Below, piece by piece: positions 41,742-50,912 of a DNA stretch of 64,000 nt; position 1 is the stretch's first letter, and every line of letters starts with the position of its first letter. Position numbers and translations under genes: made by a program. The notes beneath the pieces were generated by a model. The model did not search any database. It was not told the DNA's origin and worked only from the letters and a program-made list of their open reading frames with translations. The DNA is from DASPSM01 sp036008465 (GTDB lineage: Bacteria > Planctomycetota > Planctomycetia > Planctomycetales > Planctomycetaceae): assembly GCA_036008465.1 (NCBI GenBank), contig DASYNP010000167.1, forward strand, positions 38,461 through 102,460, read 5' to 3'.

Positions 41742-43037
41742 ATGACGATGGGAGTCTCCCGACGTTCATTTTTGAAAGCCTCGATCGCGCTCGCGGGGGC
41801 AGCATCCTTGCAGCGTTCGCCAAAGGCGCCAGCGGCCGAACCGGCCGGACCGCTGTTTGCCTACGTGGGCACCTTTAGCTCGCCGCTTCGCAATGTGCGG
41901 CCGACCCAGGTCGATCTGCCGCCGGGAAATGGCCGGGGAATTCATATCTTTCGTGCGAACCGCGACACTGGCGCGCTGACTCCGGCCGGCCTCCACGAAA
42001 TGGCGACGAGCCCGAGCTGCCTGGTCGTGAACGACGTCGGCACGCGCCTCTATTCGGCCAATGAGACCGACGTGGTGGGTGAATATAAGGAGGGGACGGT
42101 CAGCGCCTTTGCGGTCGATCGGAGCAATGGACAACTCAAGCTGATTAACACGGTGCATTCCGGCGGCGCCGGCCCTACCTATGTGAGCATTCATCCGTCG
42201 GGACGGTTCGTGTTGGTGGCGAACTACTTCGGAAACGGTGGCTGTGTCGCCGTGCTGCCGATTCTTGCGGACGGTCAACTCGGTCCAGCCGCCGACGTTA
42301 AGGTCTACTCGGGCAAGCTCGGCCCAAAGCAGTCGGCCAACGCTCCTCCCGGCAGTTTTGCCTTCAGCGGACACGATACCCAGCACCCCCACATGATCCA
42401 GGCAGATCCGTCGGGTCGCTTCGTGCTGTCCACCGATCTGGGTTTAGACAATATTTACGTCTGGAGGTTCGATCCTCGGGACGGCACGTTGGGTCCGTTG
42501 GATTCCAATGTTCCGTGGCATGTCCCGCTGTCTCCTGGCGACGGACCGCGGCACTTTTGTTTCCATCCCGCGATTCGCCCGAACGGGAGCCGCTGGCTCT
42601 ATTCCATTCAAGAGGAAGCGTCGAACATTGTGTTGTTCGACCTCGACGCCGCGACGGGCCGGCTCAAGGCGCGTCAGACGATTTCCACCCTGCCCCCAGG
42701 TTTTGCCGGCACCAACTTTTGCTCTGAGATCCTCGTCTCGGCCGACGGCCGCTTCGTTTACGCGGGGAACCGGCTGCACGACAGCATCGGCATCTTTTCC
42801 ATCGGCACCAAAGGGACACTGACGTTCGTCGGCGAGGAATGGACGCGCGGGGACTATCCGCGCAGCTTCAACTTCGACCCCAGTGGCCGGTTCCTCTACT
42901 GTTGCAACCAGCGCGGCGACAACATCACTGTCTTCCGGGTCGATCGCAAAACGGGTGGCCTGAACTTCACCGGCTATTACGCGCCTGTCGGCAATCCTTC
43001 GAGCATCGTCTTCGTCGATGGGAAAAACGCGAATTGA
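41742..43037 (+). CDS. Lactonase family beta-propeller (Pgl/YbhE-like), Tat-exported
   Basis: A 431-residue seven-bladed propeller of the 6-phosphogluconolactonase (YbhE) family with a twin-arginine signal (VSRRSFLKASIALAGAASL), so it acts outside the cytoplasm and is probably not the cytosolic Pgl. Blades show the pattern: YVGTFSSPLRN, GRGIHIFRANRDTGALTPAG, GPTYVSIHPSGRFVLVANYFGNG, SFAFSGHDTQHPHMIQADPSGR, VSADGRFVYAGNRLHDSIGIFSI and NPSSIVFVDGK. ATG at 41742 has GAGGAG just upstream; a second ATG two codons later is possible. No direct operon partner was seen. Confidence 0.85.
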   Translation: MTMGVSRRSFLKASIALAGAASLQRSPKAPAAEPAGPLFAYVGTFSSPLRNVRPTQVDLPPGNGRGIHIFRANRDTGALTPAGLHEMATSPSCLVVNDVGTRLYSANETDVVGEYKEGTVSAFAVDRSNGQLKLINTVHSGGAGPTYVSIHPSGRFVLVANYFGNGGCVAVLPILADGQLGPAADVKVYSGKLGPKQSANAPPGSFAFSGHDTQHPHMIQADPSGRFVLSTDLGLDNIYVWRFDPRDGTLGPLDSNVPWHVPLSPGDGPRHFCFHPAIRPNGSRWLYSIQEEASNIVLFDLDAATGRLKARQTISTLPPGFAGTNFCSEILVSADGRFVYAGNRLHDSIGIFSIGTKGTLTFVGEEWTRGDYPRSFNFDPSGRFLYCCNQRGDNITVFRVDRKTGGLNFTGYYAPVGNPSSIVFVDGKNAN

Positions 43038-43330
43038 AAGCGCCTCGGTCTTGCCAAGAAACCGCCTACTGCGTGAGCGGCTCTTCCCCGAATCAGTCGC
43101 TCGCTTGCGGTGGCTCGTGGCGCCCTAGCCGCGCCGCGTGCAGGGGCATTTCCCCCGCCAAAGTCGGCAAACTCGAACCGCCCGATCTAATCGGACCCGA
43201 TCGACAGTCAGAGCATGGGGATCGGCCGCGCCTGGCCTTGGCTTCGAGCTAAAGTCACTGCGGAGTGGGCCCGCTGCGCGCCGCGCCCTGGAAGAACCAC
43301 TCTCGACCCACGACCGCCGGGGAACGATTT

Positions 43331-43864
43331 ATGGCCGAGGACTTCCGCGTCAAGGACATCCTTTCGCTTTGCGTCGATTGGAGCAGCATTTCGTCCACCC
43401 GAGCGGCGGTCGACCAGTTCGTCGACGCGGTCGACGCCGGACACAGTCCATTTGATGACCGTCGCTCTGCGAATCGCAAGCCCGCGATGATCGACGTCAT
43501 TGCCGTGCCGCTCGATGCTGAATTCAAGGCGTGCGGCGAGGCCTTCTTGTCGCTCACTCGCAATATCTCGCACGGCGGCATCTCGCTTTTGTGCACGGAG
43601 GAAATCAAGGCCCCGTACTTGCTGCTGCGAATGGAAATGGCCCGTTACCGCTGTCTGCAAGCTGTGGTCCGAGTCATCCGCTCGCGGTCCTTCTACCAGT
43701 TCAATGAAGTCTCCGCCGCTTTCGTGCTGAGCGCAGAACACAATCCCTCGAGCGCGAACCCAAAAAAGTCGAAAGCCTCGGGACGCCGCGGTGCCAAAGC
43801 CGAGTCGGGCCGCCGCCGGGCGAAAAAAGCGGTTGCCCCCACCAAACCGGCACGGGCCATTTGA
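43331..43864 (+). CDS. PilZ domain protein
   Basis: A 177-residue cytoplasmic protein. The PilZ features needed for c-di-GMP are present: an R-x-x-x-R box (RRSANR near residue 40) before the first strand DVIAVPLDAEFK, then the [DN]-x-S-x-x-G motif in TRNISHGGISLLC. The C-terminal 45 residues are very basic (KKSKASGRRGAKAESGRR, KKAVAPTKPARA), which could bind RNA, DNA or acidic surfaces. ATG at 43331 has GGGGAA upstream. It lies 17 bases before the HDOD gene, with which it is cotranscribed. Good sign of cyclic-di-GMP signalling; not tested. Confidence 0.8.
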   Translation: MAEDFRVKDILSLCVDWSSISSTRAAVDQFVDAVDAGHSPFDDRRSANRKPAMIDVIAVPLDAEFKACGEAFLSLTRNISHGGISLLCTEEIKAPYLLLRMEMARYRCLQAVVRVIRSRSFYQFNEVSAAFVLSAEHNPSSANPKKSKASGRRGAKAESGRRRAKKAVAPTKPARAI

Positions 43865-43880
43865 ATCGAAAGGCGGGCCG

Positions 43881-44783
43881 ATGATCGACTGGGCAGCCAT
43901 GCGGGCAGAGGGACTGAGCAATTTCAGTCTGTCGGTGATGCCGCCGACGCTTTCGCTGCCGGCCCTTCCGCATGCCGTGACAAAGTTTCTCGAGCGCTCG
44001 GCCGACGAAAGCGTGCCTCTGGACGACCTGGCCCGCATCGTGGAGACCGACGCGGGGCTGACGGTCGAGCTGCTCAAGCGTGTCAACTCGTCCTCGAACG
44101 GCCTGGCAGTCCGCGTGAAGTCCGTTTCGCAAGCGCTGGCCCTGCTCGGCCGGCGTCCGACGCGAATGTTTCTGACGACGATTGGCACGGAAGGCGCGAT
44201 CCGCGCCCGCAAGTCGAAACTGATCAATCAGAATTCGTTCTGGAACGTCTGCTTGCAGCGAGCCTTGTTTGCCCGCGAGGTTGCCCGGCTGCTCTCGACC
44301 GACGTCGATGCGGCTTTTGCCGGCGGGCTGCTCCAGGACTTCTTGCTGCCGCTGTTGACCAACGAACTCTTCGACATTTACCTGGAATTCGTCGGCCAGG
44401 GCCAGACGGCGCCGGAAGCCCTGGCCCAGTTCGAGCAGTCCCGTTTTGAATGGGACCACGCGATGGCCAGCGCGTGCCTGGCCTGCCAATGGAACCTGCC
44501 CGACGAGCTTGTCTGCTGCATCTTGTACCATCACGCCGGCTTGCGGATTCTTTCGCATCCCAAGCTCGGCCGGTCGCCCGTCGCCGCCGCTGCGCTCGCC
44601 GCGATGATTCCCGATCCGCTCCACGCCCACCGCGGGATGGAGCAACTGGCAAAACTCGAAGCAATCTGGCCCGACTTTAAGCTAGAAAACCTGGCCGAAA
44701 CCGTCGATCGCCAACAGGAAGAAGCGGCGGTTGGCGTGCGCAACGATTTTCCCCTTTCGCGACGCGTCAAAGCGCTGAAATGA
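43881..44783 (+). CDS. HDOD domain protein
   Basis: A 300-residue HDOD signalling protein. It shows LSLPALPHAVTKFLERSADES, then DLARIVETDAGLTVELLKRVNSSSNG (the HDOD start, partial), VSQALALLGRRPTRMFLTT, and ACLACQWNLPDELVCCILYHH near the former HD metal site. HDOD proteins lack phosphohydrolase ligands and serve as regulatory scaffolds, often in c-di-GMP or stress pathways. It is 17 bases after the PilZ gene. ATG at 43881 has GGCGGGCCG upstream without strong SD. There is no GGDEF or EAL domain in either protein. Confidence 0.85.
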   Translation: MIDWAAMRAEGLSNFSLSVMPPTLSLPALPHAVTKFLERSADESVPLDDLARIVETDAGLTVELLKRVNSSSNGLAVRVKSVSQALALLGRRPTRMFLTTIGTEGAIRARKSKLINQNSFWNVCLQRALFAREVARLLSTDVDAAFAGGLLQDFLLPLLTNELFDIYLEFVGQGQTAPEALAQFEQSRFEWDHAMASACLACQWNLPDELVCCILYHHAGLRILSHPKLGRSPVAAAALAAMIPDPLHAHRGMEQLAKLEAIWPDFKLENLAETVDRQQEEAAVGVRNDFPLSRRVKALK

Positions 44784-44930
44784 GACCGGCGCAAACAGAA
44801 CGCGATCCGGCCGAGTCCGCGATCGAAGAGCCGCGAACGACGTAAGCGGTTCTTTCTGCTGCTCCGACCGCTTACTGCGTGCGCGACTCTTTGAAGAGGA
44901 CCCGCACGCCTACCCCAGCTCCAAGAGCAG

Positions 44931-45014
44931 TGCGGACGAGAGGACTTGAACCTCCACCCTCTTACGAGGACTAGCTCCTGAAGCTAGCGCGTCTGCCAAT
45001 TTCGCCACGTCCGC
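44931..45014 (-). tRNA. tRNA-Leu (anticodon CAG)
   Basis: On the minus strand: acceptor GCGGACG pairs with CGTCCGC, discriminator A; D-arm GCGAAATTGGCAGACGC; anticodon stem CTAGC/GCTAG with loop TTCAGGA giving anticodon CAG; long variable arm CCTCGTAAGAGG; T-loop TTCAAGT. The long variable arm and the CAG anticodon identify Leu. CCA is not encoded. Confidence 0.93.
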
Positions 45015-45060
45015 GAAGCGTGCTCTCGGTCAATCCTCAAAGACAGACAATCGGCGTGAA

Positions 45061-45109
45061 GTGGAACGGAAGGGAGTTGAACCCTCGACCTCTGCATTGC
45101 GAACGCAGC
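45061..45109 (-). pseudogene. tRNA-Ala 3'-half fragment (possible att site)
   Basis: Read on the minus strand this 49-base stretch is identical to the intact tRNA-Ala (47206-47254) at all but one position, from the anticodon stem through the T arm to the 3' end. The D arm and 5' acceptor strand are missing, so it cannot be a functional tRNA. Its orientation is the same as the intact gene. The extent matches the part of tRNA genes used as attachment sites. Confidence 0.75.
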
Positions 45110-45352
45110 CACTTCGAGGTGTAAGTTACATGGCAGAAGGACTTGCGACAAGCGATCCCGCCGCTTGCACCAGAAATCGGGATTCGGATAAAGGGACGGC
45201 CCCTCGACGCCGGCAATCCGGTAGGGTTGACGGGCCGCTTGAGTCGCTCGCCGCGGCAATCGCTTCACTCTCGTCGGCGGACCGGGAGTAGCGGGAACCG
45301 CTTTTGAGCCGGAGCTAGGGAAAGTGCCGGCGGAATCCAACCGCCGTCATTG

Positions 45353-46888
45353 TCAGCGGCTTGCAGCACCGGTCGAACGGAACGGCTCGCTGGGGATGCT
45401 GAACATTCCACCGCCTCCCATTCCACCGCCGCCAAGGCCACCTCCAGCCCCGCCCAGACCACCACCGGCCGCGCCGCCCAATCCGCCGCCAGCGCCGCCC
45501 GTGCCGCCCCCTAAACCGCCGCCGCCGGCGCCGGCTAATGCCTGCAGCTGTTGGGGCCCCATGATCAGGTCGCCGACGGGGTACATGCGGATCGAAAGTT
45601 TTTCATTGGCTTTGTCGACGGTGGTGATCTTCAACACTTCGTCTTCGATGACATAAGTGAGCGGCTGGGACATCTGTTCGAGCAACAGCTTGAACAGATT
45701 GCGCAGCTTGATTCCGGGATAGCTGCCGTGAACCTCAGACGACATGTCGACGTTGGCGTCTTCGAGCGCCTTCTGGTCGGGCACGATGGCAATTTGGTAT
45801 CGGGCCGCGATAAAGTCCAATGCGTCTTTCAGCGACTGAGGCTCGATATTGAAATCGACCTGCTGATCGAGCGCCTCGCTAATCCGCTGCTCGGGTTTGC
45901 TCTCCGAACGAAGATCGACTTGCGCCCATTTCTTCCGCCGCTCGGTCAGGGCCCGCCACACCTGGGCATTGGGCCATTGAATCGGTGGTTCGTCTGGGAA
46001 CGGGACGTGGGCTAATTCCACCAGGTACAGAGATTCCAGGAGCCGATCGGCCCTCAGGTTTCTTAGTCGATACGCCTTGTTGAGCTGCCCGCCGGCCTCG
46101 GAATTCACCAGCGCTTGCGTGGCTGTTCCGTTTCCCGGACGGAGATTGATCGCTTCGCGCGCGACCGCTTCGGCCTGCTCGTAGGCGTTGTCGTCGCCGT
46201 GAACGGCCTGGACAAGCAGTGCGCGACACTGGTCGATCAACTCGGTCATGCGCGTCTCTTCCAGCGACATTTGTTCGAGCGATTTGCGACGGGCCTCCAC
46301 CTGCGCGAGTCGCTCGGCGTTGTTGAGCCGATTGATCTCTTGGTGCTCCTTGATACTGCGGAGCTCCTGGATCGTGTTCAACAGCCGCCTGGAAAGTTCG
46401 TCCCGGACCTGGGTCTCGATATCGCCGGCCGTGGTGACGATGCCCTGCTCGCGCTTGAGAAGCGCGATCGCCGAATCGGAGTCTGAAGCGCCCAATCTGC
46501 GAGCTTCGGCAATCGCCGCGGTGACTTCGTTGCCGAGCTGCTGGCCTCGAACGGCCATCAGTTCGCGGTACCTGCTGACCGAGTTCTCTTGCGGCGGGCC
46601 CACGCGCTGCCCCAATTGGCCGCCCGGCGCTTCCCCGGGGAGCGGCGGCCCGGCGGGCGGGCGAGTGCTCGGCAGCGTGCTCTCAGATCCCCCTTCGGGT
46701 GCAACCTGGCGCAAGATTTCATGTGCCGTCTCCATTCGCAATCGGGCGGTGGCGGGCAAGGACGCCGCCCGAGCGCTATCCCGATCGAGATCGGCCACGA
46801 CTTGGTTGATCTGCTCGCCGGTCGCCAGCGAGGTGCCCATAAGGTCCGACACGCCCGCACAAACAACGATGAAAAAGGTTGCGCTCAT
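45353..46888 (-). CDS. STN-domain protein with Gly-rich tail, exported, unknown function
   Basis: A 511-residue exported protein. After a signal-like N-terminus (MSATFFIVVCAGVSDLMGTSLA) there are long charged helices rich in Arg/Glu (EIRE-type, e.g. ARRKSLEQMSLEETRMTELIDQ, in part), then an STN-like domain (QVDFNIEPQSLKDALDFIAA, YQIAIVPDQKALEDANVD) as found in secretins and TonB receptors, a short domain (LFKLLLEQMSQPLTYVIEDE) and a Gly-rich low-complexity tail. Homologous TPR/STN proteins are frequent in planctomycetes and may belong to secretin-like or envelope complexes. ATG at 46888 has GGAAG upstream. It lies between the tRNA-Ala fragment and the intact tRNA-Ala gene. Confidence 0.7.
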   Translation of the reverse strand: MSATFFIVVCAGVSDLMGTSLATGEQINQVVADLDRDSARAASLPATARLRMETAHEILRQVAPEGGSESTLPSTRPPAGPPLPGEAPGGQLGQRVGPPQENSVSRYRELMAVRGQQLGNEVTAAIAEARRLGASDSDSAIALLKREQGIVTTAGDIETQVRDELSRRLLNTIQELRSIKEHQEINRLNNAERLAQVEARRKSLEQMSLEETRMTELIDQCRALLVQAVHGDDNAYEQAEAVAREAINLRPGNGTATQALVNSEAGGQLNKAYRLRNLRADRLLESLYLVELAHVPFPDEPPIQWPNAQVWRALTERRKKWAQVDLRSESKPEQRISEALDQQVDFNIEPQSLKDALDFIAARYQIAIVPDQKALEDANVDMSSEVHGSYPGIKLRNLFKLLLEQMSQPLTYVIEDEVLKITTVDKANEKLSIRMYPVGDLIMGPQQLQALAGAGGGGLGGGTGGAGGGLGGAAGGGLGGAGGGLGGGGMGGGGMFSIPSEPFRSTGAASR

Positions 46889-47159
46889 AGCAGGTCTTCC
46901 GAAAGATCGTCGAACTAAGCAGATCCAACGAACCGAGTGGCCCGACGCGCGCCCCCCCTGCGCAGCGTTCTCGGAGACTGTGGCAATTTTATACCAGGGG
47001 CGCACAAATTGTCGATTGCCCAAGCCGCGGCATCCTTGCGACAAGGAGGCGTTTTATTCGCGGTGCTTGCGCTCGGGACCGAGACGCGAAAGCCACTCTT
47101 TCGGCCCCGATGTGCTCGGGTCAAAGCGCACGGCGTATCGTCGCAACGTCGTTCGCTGA

Positions 47160-47198
47160 CAAAAGAAACGGCCCGTTGACAACTCGTGTCAACGGGCC
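47160..47198 (-). terminator. Rho-independent terminator of tRNA-Ala
   Basis: GGCCCGTTGAC-AACTCGT-GTCAACGGGCC is a perfect 11-bp-arm hairpin that follows the tRNA-Ala 3' end by 8 bases; in the minus direction it runs into CGTTTCTTTTG. This is a good intrinsic terminator. Confidence 0.85.
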
Positions 47199-47206
47199 AT
47201 GGGAAG

Positions 47207-47279
47207 TGGAGCGGAAGGGAGTTGAACCCTCGACCTCTGCATTGCGAACGCAGCGCTCTCCCAACTGAGCTACCGCCCC
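47207..47279 (-). tRNA. tRNA-Ala (anticodon CGC)
   Basis: Minus strand: acceptor GGGGCGG/CCGCTCC includes the G3.U70 pair that marks tRNA-Ala, U8-A9, D-arm GCTCAGTTGGGAGAGC, anticodon stem CTGCG/TGCAG with loop TTCGCAA giving CGC, T arm GAGGGTTCAACTCCCTT, discriminator A. No CCA encoded. Confidence 0.92.
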
Positions 47280-47391
47280 CAAGACCGTAAAACGCAGCCG
47301 CTTACGGTCGATTCGGATTCTTGCAGGCGGGGCATTCGGGGTCAAGCTTTCCCGCCTGCGACCGTAAACCGTCGACTGCACCGTGCGCGAC

Positions 47392-48536
47392 TCAGACTGA
47401 AGCGGCCGCCGCGGGCTCGAAAGCGGCCGACAGCCGGTTCAGGAGCTCGTCCCGGTCGCTGCCCACGCGCCACGCGGCCAGGAACTTCATGCGGATCTCC
47501 GGAAGCGGCTCTCCAAGCCGGTTTTGCGATTCGCGTCGCCCATCTTTTTTGCGACGCGCTCAGGGAACTCGTCGACCTCGATCTCGGTTACCGGCAAGAC
47601 GACGAGCCACTGCGTCGGCCCGCTGCGGAACAATAAATCGGTGGAGCGGAGCAAGTGGTTCAAAAACAGGTTGACGTCGTCGGTCAGAGTCACGCTCGTC
47701 GAATCCTCTACATTCGCCTGAACCAACGCCAACTGAGACGAACCGTTTCGGCGGCGTTCGATCCATTTCAGGTACCGCCGCAGCACCTCGCGCGGGTCGG
47801 CCGGCGGCAGCGTAAAGAAGAAGGTGCTGCCACTGCCAACATGGCTTTCCACCGTAATGTCGCCCAGGTTCAACTCGACCAATTGCTTCGCGATGCTAAG
47901 CCCCAGACCGAATCCCTTCGTGCTGGAGCGATCCGAGTCGCCCAGTTGCTTGAACCGGCGAAAAATCGCTTCTTGATTCTCGGCGCTAATGCCGGTGCCG
48001 TCGTCGCTCACGCCGAACGTGACGCCCGTCCCGTCGGATTCGCGATGGCAGCTCAGCCGGACGTGACCCAGACGACCGCAGAACTTGATCGCGTTGGTGG
48101 TGAGATTGATGAGGACACGGCCGGCTTTCTCCGGGTCGCAAAACAGAGTCGGCAGGAGCGGATCGACCTCAAACTCGAGCTCGACTCCCAGCGCTTCGAT
48201 CTCATCGGACACTTCTCGCGGCTCGTGCGTGAGAGCGGCATTCTCATAGGATTCGAGATAGGCTTTCTCTCCGACAAGCAGATAGCCACGTTGCCCGGTC
48301 TCCGCGCCAACCACCATGGAACGAGTCTCTTCGATTTCGTTGAGCAGCGTGCGGAGCTGTCTCTGCGAATTGTTGGCCGCGATGAGGGTGCTGGTGTTCC
48401 AGTAGGAAAATATTCCCACGCCGACCAAGAGGCCCAAGGCCAGCCAATGGGCACGGTCCTTCGCCTTACTCCAGATTGTCGTCAGGAAAGGTCTGAACCC
48501 GGACGATTCCCGATACCTTGCGATTGCCGCTCTCAT
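47392..48536 (-). pseudogene. Decayed CHASE3/HATPase histidine kinase, lacking H-box, frameshifted tail
   Basis: The frame from ATG 48536 encodes a membrane segment (HWLALGLLVGVGIFSYW), the first part of a CHASE3 domain (GAETGQRGYLLVGEKAYLESYENA), then passes directly into the HATPase domain (DPEKAGRVLINLTTNAIKF, VSDDGTGISAENQEAIFRRF, GFGLGLSIAKQLVELNLG). The rest of CHASE3, the second membrane helix and the whole HisKA dimer/phospho-acceptor domain are missing, as if deleted. The C-terminal part has a GGDEF-like remnant; the frame stops at 47487, but a one-base shift continues it (LPEIRMKFLAAWRVGSDRDE, LLNRLSAAFEPAAAASV) to a stop at 47392. It cannot autophosphorylate in the normal way, so I regard it as a pseudogene. 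Confidence 0.65.
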
Positions 48537-49049
48537 TCGCTGCAAGCGGGTTGAATCGGAGCTTCCCCTCGGGCCTCTCCTCGTGGACGCGGACCGTTGC
48601 GTACCACCCAAAATGAAACAAGCCGACGTGGCGGAAGACCCTGAGGTTTTCCACCACGTCGGCTTACTGATCACTGAGCCTCCCGGCCTGGGCCGGGCTG
48701 CCCTTCAACTAGTCTTCCGGCGAATGCGTCACCGCCGCCGAACCGAATCGAGATCGGCAAACGATGCACGGTCTAACCAAGTGTAGGTCAGTGAACGCAG
48801 GGCCACGAAAGAACTTAGCAAAACAAGTCTCCAATTGAGGTTACATCGCTGCCATCGCATTAGCCTGCGGATGATCTCCTGCGCAGCGTCAATCGAGCAA
48901 GCGCCTCTGCGGCACGCTCGTTGCTTTGTTTCAGAGCGCATTTGCAACTCGGACCGGTCCTGATACCGCGCTCTCGTCTGACGAAAGCGATTCATTGTGA
49001 GTTCCGCTAAGATGGGGAGCACCCGGCCAAATTCTCCTGAGGCTCCGCC
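48537..49049. other. Intergenic stretch between kinase relic and GH2 gene
   Basis: A 513-base stretch without a gene I can support. It holds a strong hairpin at 48622-48663 and a minus-strand open frame (48466-48657; e.g. KVSGIVRVQTFPDD) that looks protein-like but overlaps the kinase relic and is short. The rest looks non-coding. Confidence 0.45.
48622..48663. repeat. Near-perfect 19-bp-arm hairpin
   Basis: GCCGACGTGGCGGAAGACC-CTGA-GGTTTTCCACCACGTCGGC: 17 of 19 arm positions match (18 with one G-U), with a 4-base loop. It may be a transcript end, a small structured RNA or a dispersed palindrome. Confidence 0.6.
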
Positions 49050-50912
49050 ATGATGCACCGCCTGTCTTTGGTCTCGATCTGCGTCTGTTCCCTGTTTGCG
49101 ACGTCCGTTGACGCTGCGGATTGGAAGCCGGCGGCCGGCCCGCTGATGACCCGTTGGGCCAAGGAGGTCACGCCCGCGAATGTGCATCGCGAGTACCCCC
49201 GCCCGCAGCTCGTTCGGCGCGAATGGGAAAACTTGAACGGTCTGTGGGACTACGCGATCAAGCCGAAAGCCGAGGAACGGCCGTTGTCATTCGAAGGCTC
49301 GATTCTCGTCCCCTTCCCGGTCGAATCCGCGCTGTCGGGCGTGATGCAGCGTGTCAGCCCCGAGAATCGCCTCTGGTATCGCCGGGCAATCAAGGTTCCG
49401 AAATCCTGGGCCACGAAGCGTGTTCTGCTCCATTTCGATGCCGTCGATTGGGAGGCGACCGTCTGGATCGACGGCAAACAAGTCGGCGTTCATCGCGGCG
49501 GCTACAGCCCCTTCACGTTCGACGTGACTGACCTCGCCACGCCGGATCGCGTACATGAGCTTGTCGTTGGCGTCTGGGATCCGTCTGATGCCGGCACGCA
49601 GCCGCGGGGCAAGCAGACCAACAAACCTCATGGCATCTGGTACACCCCGAGTTCGGGTATCTGGCAAACGGTCTGGCTTGAACCCGTGGTGAAAACGTAC
49701 TTCCAAGACCTCGTGTTCCAACCCGGTGGAGCGCCCAACTCGGTCATCTTGACGGTGACTTCCCCCGATGCCGCCGTCGCGCTCCCGATCGAAGTCGATA
49801 TCTTCGACCGGCCGCCTGAATCTGACGGCACGCCGGCAAAGATCGCATCGGCGGCCGGCACGTCCGCAATTCCGCTCGTACTCACCGTCCCCAGCGATCT
49901 CACAACCTATTGGACGCCGGACACGCCGCAGCTCTACGGTGCGACCGTGAGGCTGTTCAGCGCCGATCACAAGCAGGTCCTCGACGAAGTTCAGAGTTAT
50001 TTCGCACTTCGCAACATTGATGCACTTCCCGGCGCAAACGATCGGGTCACACGAATTCGCCTCAACAACAGGCCCGTCTTTTTGATCGGCCCGCTCGACC
50101 AGGGCTTCTGGCCGGACGGACTCTACACGGCCCCTACCGACGAGGCGCTGCGATCGGACCTCGAGACCACCAAGCGGCTCGGCTTCAACATGGTGCGCAA
50201 GCACGTCAAGGTCGAGCCGGCTCGCTGGTATTACTGGTGCGATCGGCTGGGGCTGCTGGTGCTTCAAGATATGCCCAGTGGAGACAAATCTGCGCCCGAG
50301 AACGCTTCGATCAAGGCCGAAATTACTCGATCGCCCGAATCGGCCAAACAGTTCGAGGCAGAATTGCTCGAGCTGATCGCATCGCGTCGGCAATTCCCCT
50401 CGATCATCGTCTGGGTGCCGTTTAACGAAGGCTGGGGGCAATTCGACACGACCGGCGTCGTGCGGACCATTAAGGAACACGACGCGCGGCGGTTAGTGAC
50501 ACCGGCGAGCGGCTGGAATGACTTCCCGGTCGGCGACATCCACGACGTCCATTCGTATCCCGGTCCCGCCGCGCCGAAAGCCGATCCGACGCGGGCGGCG
50601 GTGCTCGGGGAATTCGGCGGACTCGGCTTGCCAATCCCGGGGCACCTCTGGATGTCCGGAGCCAAGAACTGGGGCTATCGCAAGTACAAAACTCGCGACG
50701 AACTGACCGCAGCCTACCTGAACCTGGCGGCCAAGCTAGCGCCGCTCGTCGAATCGCGACTTTCAGCCGCCGTCTATACCCAGACCACCGATGTCGAGAC
50801 AGAGGTCAACGGCCTGATGACCTACGACCGAGCAATGATCAAGATGGACCCCGACAAGCTCTATCAGGCGAACCGGGGATTGATCGAGCTCTCCAACAGG
50901 CTGCCCCAATGA
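49050..50912 (+). CDS. Glycoside hydrolase family 2-type protein, exported
   Basis: A 620-residue secreted enzyme with signal peptide LVSICVCSLFATSVDA. The order of domains is that of GH2: sugar-binding jelly roll (RREWENLNGLWDYAIKPKAEE, WYRRAIKVPKSW, HFDAVDWEATVWIDGKQVGVHRGGY, parts), an Ig-like sandwich, and a TIM barrel with LGFNMVRKHVKVEPARWYYW, DRLGLLVLQDMPSGD and IIVWVPFNEGWGQFDT where the catalytic Glu of GH2 is usually in N-E. So a beta-galactosidase, mannosidase or glucuronidase-like exoenzyme; substrate unknown. It overlaps the next gene by four bases. ATG at 49050 has GAGG upstream. Confidence 0.85.
   Translation: MMHRLSLVSICVCSLFATSVDAADWKPAAGPLMTRWAKEVTPANVHREYPRPQLVRREWENLNGLWDYAIKPKAEERPLSFEGSILVPFPVESALSGVMQRVSPENRLWYRRAIKVPKSWATKRVLLHFDAVDWEATVWIDGKQVGVHRGGYSPFTFDVTDLATPDRVHELVVGVWDPSDAGTQPRGKQTNKPHGIWYTPSSGIWQTVWLEPVVKTYFQDLVFQPGGAPNSVILTVTSPDAAVALPIEVDIFDRPPESDGTPAKIASAAGTSAIPLVLTVPSDLTTYWTPDTPQLYGATVRLFSADHKQVLDEVQSYFALRNIDALPGANDRVTRIRLNNRPVFLIGPLDQGFWPDGLYTAPTDEALRSDLETTKRLGFNMVRKHVKVEPARWYYWCDRLGLLVLQDMPSGDKSAPENASIKAEITRSPESAKQFEAELLELIASRRQFPSIIVWVPFNEGWGQFDTTGVVRTIKEHDARRLVTPASGWNDFPVGDIHDVHSYPGPAAPKADPTRAAVLGEFGGLGLPIPGHLWMSGAKNWGYRKYKTRDELTAAYLNLAAKLAPLVESRLSAAVYTQTTDVETEVNGLMTYDRAMIKMDPDKLYQANRGLIELSNRLPQ

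Noticed and set aside
41742..43037. Cytosolic 6-phosphogluconolactonase of the pentose phosphate pathway
   Set aside because: The fold is right, but the Tat signal puts it outside the cytoplasm.
45353..45560. Pro-rich open frame on the + strand (45324-45656)
   Set aside because: It is the complement of the Gly-rich tail of the STN-domain protein.
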